Shown piece after piece: positions 4,673 to 5,984 of a DNA stretch of 5,984 bases (positions within the stretch are counted from its first letter, which is position 1; each line of letters begins with the position of its first letter). The stretch comes from Anaerolineae bacterium. GTDB lineage: Bacteria > Chloroflexota > Anaerolineae > Anaerolineales > E44-bin32. The notes under the pieces were generated by a model, which made no database searches, was not told where the DNA came from, and saw nothing but the letters and a program-made list of their open reading frames with translations. A program made the position numbers and the translations under genes. Where the stretch lies: NCBI GenBank assembly GCA_030673735.1, contig DAOVIK010000114.1, positions 1-5,984 of the forward strand, given 5' to 3'.

Positions 4673-5984
4673 TCAAGGCGTCTGAACGCCCACAGCCCAG
4701 ATATCGAATTCGGAGAGCCTGGGATAGGAATTGGCGGGCATGGGAATGGGAAGAACGAAATCCACCGATTCACCCGCAAGGAGCTTTTCTGACACGGTGG
4801 TCCAACTTGCGGTCACCAGACTGCCTCGGGTGGTGTGCAGCGAGGCCAGCACGCTGGCGCTCTGCATCGGATTGTCATAGGGATTGGTCACAGTGCCCTG
4901 AATGAAGGCAAATCCGCCGATGGCTTCGAAGGAATGGATGGAGAGGCCCAAGTGTGAGTATGGCACCGATTCGGAGCCCGCGATGGTCGGATCGACGCGG
5001 GCTTCGAGCTCAAGATCCCGCAACGACCAAGTCTCCCCGTCCAAGCGCGCGCTCAAGGCCGGGAAATCGGTTGCCGTGAACGGGCGCATTTCTCCCGGCC
5101 CCAGTGGCACGGTCGTGTTCACATGGGCCGAGGAGATCCACTCATCATGATATGCAATCGTCAGTAGCACGGATCCTGTCAAGGGTTGTTGGGCGCTGTT
5201 CTGCAGCGTTCCAACGACGAAGGGATTTCCCTGGCTGTCGAGAACGAGCTTCGTCTGGCCTGCCAGGGAAATTGGCTGTGGGTCAGGCATCAAATCCGCG
5301 GTGACGGCATCGACGAAGGGTGCATACGTCGTAACCCCGGCATCGATTTCAAGCAGAGCCAAGACGGTTGCAGTTTCACCGCCGCGGAGCACGGCAGGTC
5401 CTGCGACCTGGTTTGCGAGCCCCACTGGGCGGCCGAGATCGTTCTGTGCCAGCAATGCGAATGCGGCGATGGAGACGGGCGATTCGCTTGGATTTGAGAT
5501 CGTCGCCAGAATTGCCACGCTGCCTTGTTCGGTCCTGGTGGTGTTCAAGATGTCGCTCTCAATCTCCTGGCGCTGGAAGTCTTCGGTGCGGAACGAGGAT
5601 AAGGAAGCCTGCACATCGGCCGCAAGTCCGGCTCCTGAGAAGGTGGCGCTGAATGGGCTGGTTTCGCTTGGCGCGAGGTGCGTATGAGTGATGGGAACAT
5701 GGGCTTCAACCAGCGGATTTCCGCTCGAGTCGAGAAGTGTCAGGACGATGTGAGCGTCGATCAGGTTTACATCCGAGCGATTCTCGACCAGCCCCACGAC
5801 GCGCCAGTCCCCAGGCTGAAGTCCGGGGAGCAAGTTGAGCGATGTGAAGACGATCTCTGGGAGCGGCGTCGCCGAGGGGGTAGGGGATGGAGCGGAAGTT
5901 GATGTGGGAGGAGAGGCCGTCGCGGTAGCGGTGGTTGAAGGCGCGTCCGAGCAAGCTGAAAGCGCCAGCAACGTCAGGAGAAGC
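4673..5984 (-). CDS. Secreted lipoprotein with four beta-rich repeats (5' end cut by window edge)
   Basis: The gene starts outside the window. The frame is open to the edge: LLLT (5972-5983) precedes the TTG at 5969-5971, which is therefore just a Leu codon in the signal peptide and not a start. The visible N-terminus ends in the lipobox LSAC, so the Cys encoded at 5951-5953 should be lipidated and the protein anchored outside the cytoplasmic membrane. A linker of about 31 Ser/Thr/Pro/Ala-rich residues follows. Counting the TTG codon as 1, four similar segments lie near residues 55-111, 150-207, 249-303 and 353-408. Each reads roughly G-x-V-x-N-x-x-x-x-P, then a strand, a turn with charged or Gly residues and a PxE/GGE/GxGE-like turn before the last strand. 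This pattern resembles FxLYD-type or other immunoglobulin-like bacterial domains, but I cannot name the family. No catalytic motif is seen. A binding or envelope role is possible. It is separated from pdhA by its own stop and a promoter, so no functional link to pdh is implied. Confidence 0.85.
   Translation of the reverse strand, partial: LLLTLLALSACSDAPSTTATATASPPTSTSAPSPTPSATPLPEIVFTSLNLLPGLQPGDWRVVGLVENRSDVNLIDAHIVLTLLDSSGNPLVEAHVPITHTHLAPSETSPFSATFSGAGLAADVQASLSSFRTEDFQRQEIESDILNTTRTEQGSVAILATISNPSESPVSIAAFALLAQNDLGRPVGLANQVAGPAVLRGGETATVLALLEIDAGVTTYAPFVDAVTADLMPDPQPISLAGQTKLVLDSQGNPFVVGTLQNSAQQPLTGSVLLTIAYHDEWISSAHVNTTVPLGPGEMRPFTATDFPALSARLDGETWSLRDLELEARVDPTIAGSESVPYSHLGLSIHSFEAIGGFAFIQGTVTNPYDNPMQSASVLASLHTTRGSLVTASWTTVSEKLLAGESVDFVLPIPMPANSYPRLSEFDIWAVGVQTP

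Noticed and set aside
4498..4779. 93-codon minus-strand frame spanning the lipoprotein end and the pdhA leader
   Set aside because: It overlaps the end of the lipoprotein gene in another frame, crosses the predicted promoter, has no good ribosome site, and its product looks like noise.
1..5984. CRISPR arrays, insertion sequences, attachment sites and rRNA
   Set aside because: No regularly spaced direct repeats, transposase frames, terminal repeats or rRNA-like stretches were seen on either strand.

Overview
The window carries six recognisable genes, all read on the minus strand (right to left). The core is a compact operon for three 2-oxoacid dehydrogenase subunits of pyruvate dehydrogenase type: E1 alpha, E1 beta and E2. 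The base composition is GC-rich by eye. The organism is probably a bacterium of the Chloroflexota (Anaerolineae-like). This inference rests mainly on the lipoprotein at the right edge, whose lipobox cysteine is followed by a long Ser/Thr/Pro tract, a style common in that phylum. The pdh genes alone would not place it, and no rRNA or other marker is present.

Layout in transcription order. (1) 5984-4673: a secreted lipoprotein with four similar beta-rich repeats. Its start is cut off by the window edge. (2) 4672-4506: an intergenic leader with an excellent extended -10 promoter, two imperfect hairpins, an 18-codon upstream ORF and a segment complementary to the pdhA ribosome binding site. (3) 4505-1331: pdhA, pdhB and pdhC, separated by 2 nt and then by a 1-nt overlap, with strong Shine-Dalgarno sequences that settle the starts. 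(4) 1330-1178: an intergenic gap with a plausible promoter for the next unit. (5) 1177-764: a single-domain CheY-like response regulator. (6) 816-193: a helical protein of unknown function whose start overlaps the end of the regulator gene. (7) 192-1: a short non-coding edge with a strong long hairpin.

The three pdh products should form the E1 and E2 parts of a complex that converts pyruvate, CoA and NAD+ to acetyl-CoA, CO2 and NADH. The E3 (dihydrolipoamide dehydrogenase) gene is not in the window, so E3 must be encoded elsewhere. The response regulator and the helical protein form a second small unit whose input and output are unknown.

I see no clear new defence, mobile or biosynthetic system. 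The points most worth a second look are the structured pdhA leader with its small ORF and possible Shine-Dalgarno sequestration, the GEG in place of GDG in the thiamine-diphosphate motif of E1 alpha, the overlapping regulator/unknown gene pair, and the long hairpin with a phage-promoter-like sequence at the left edge.
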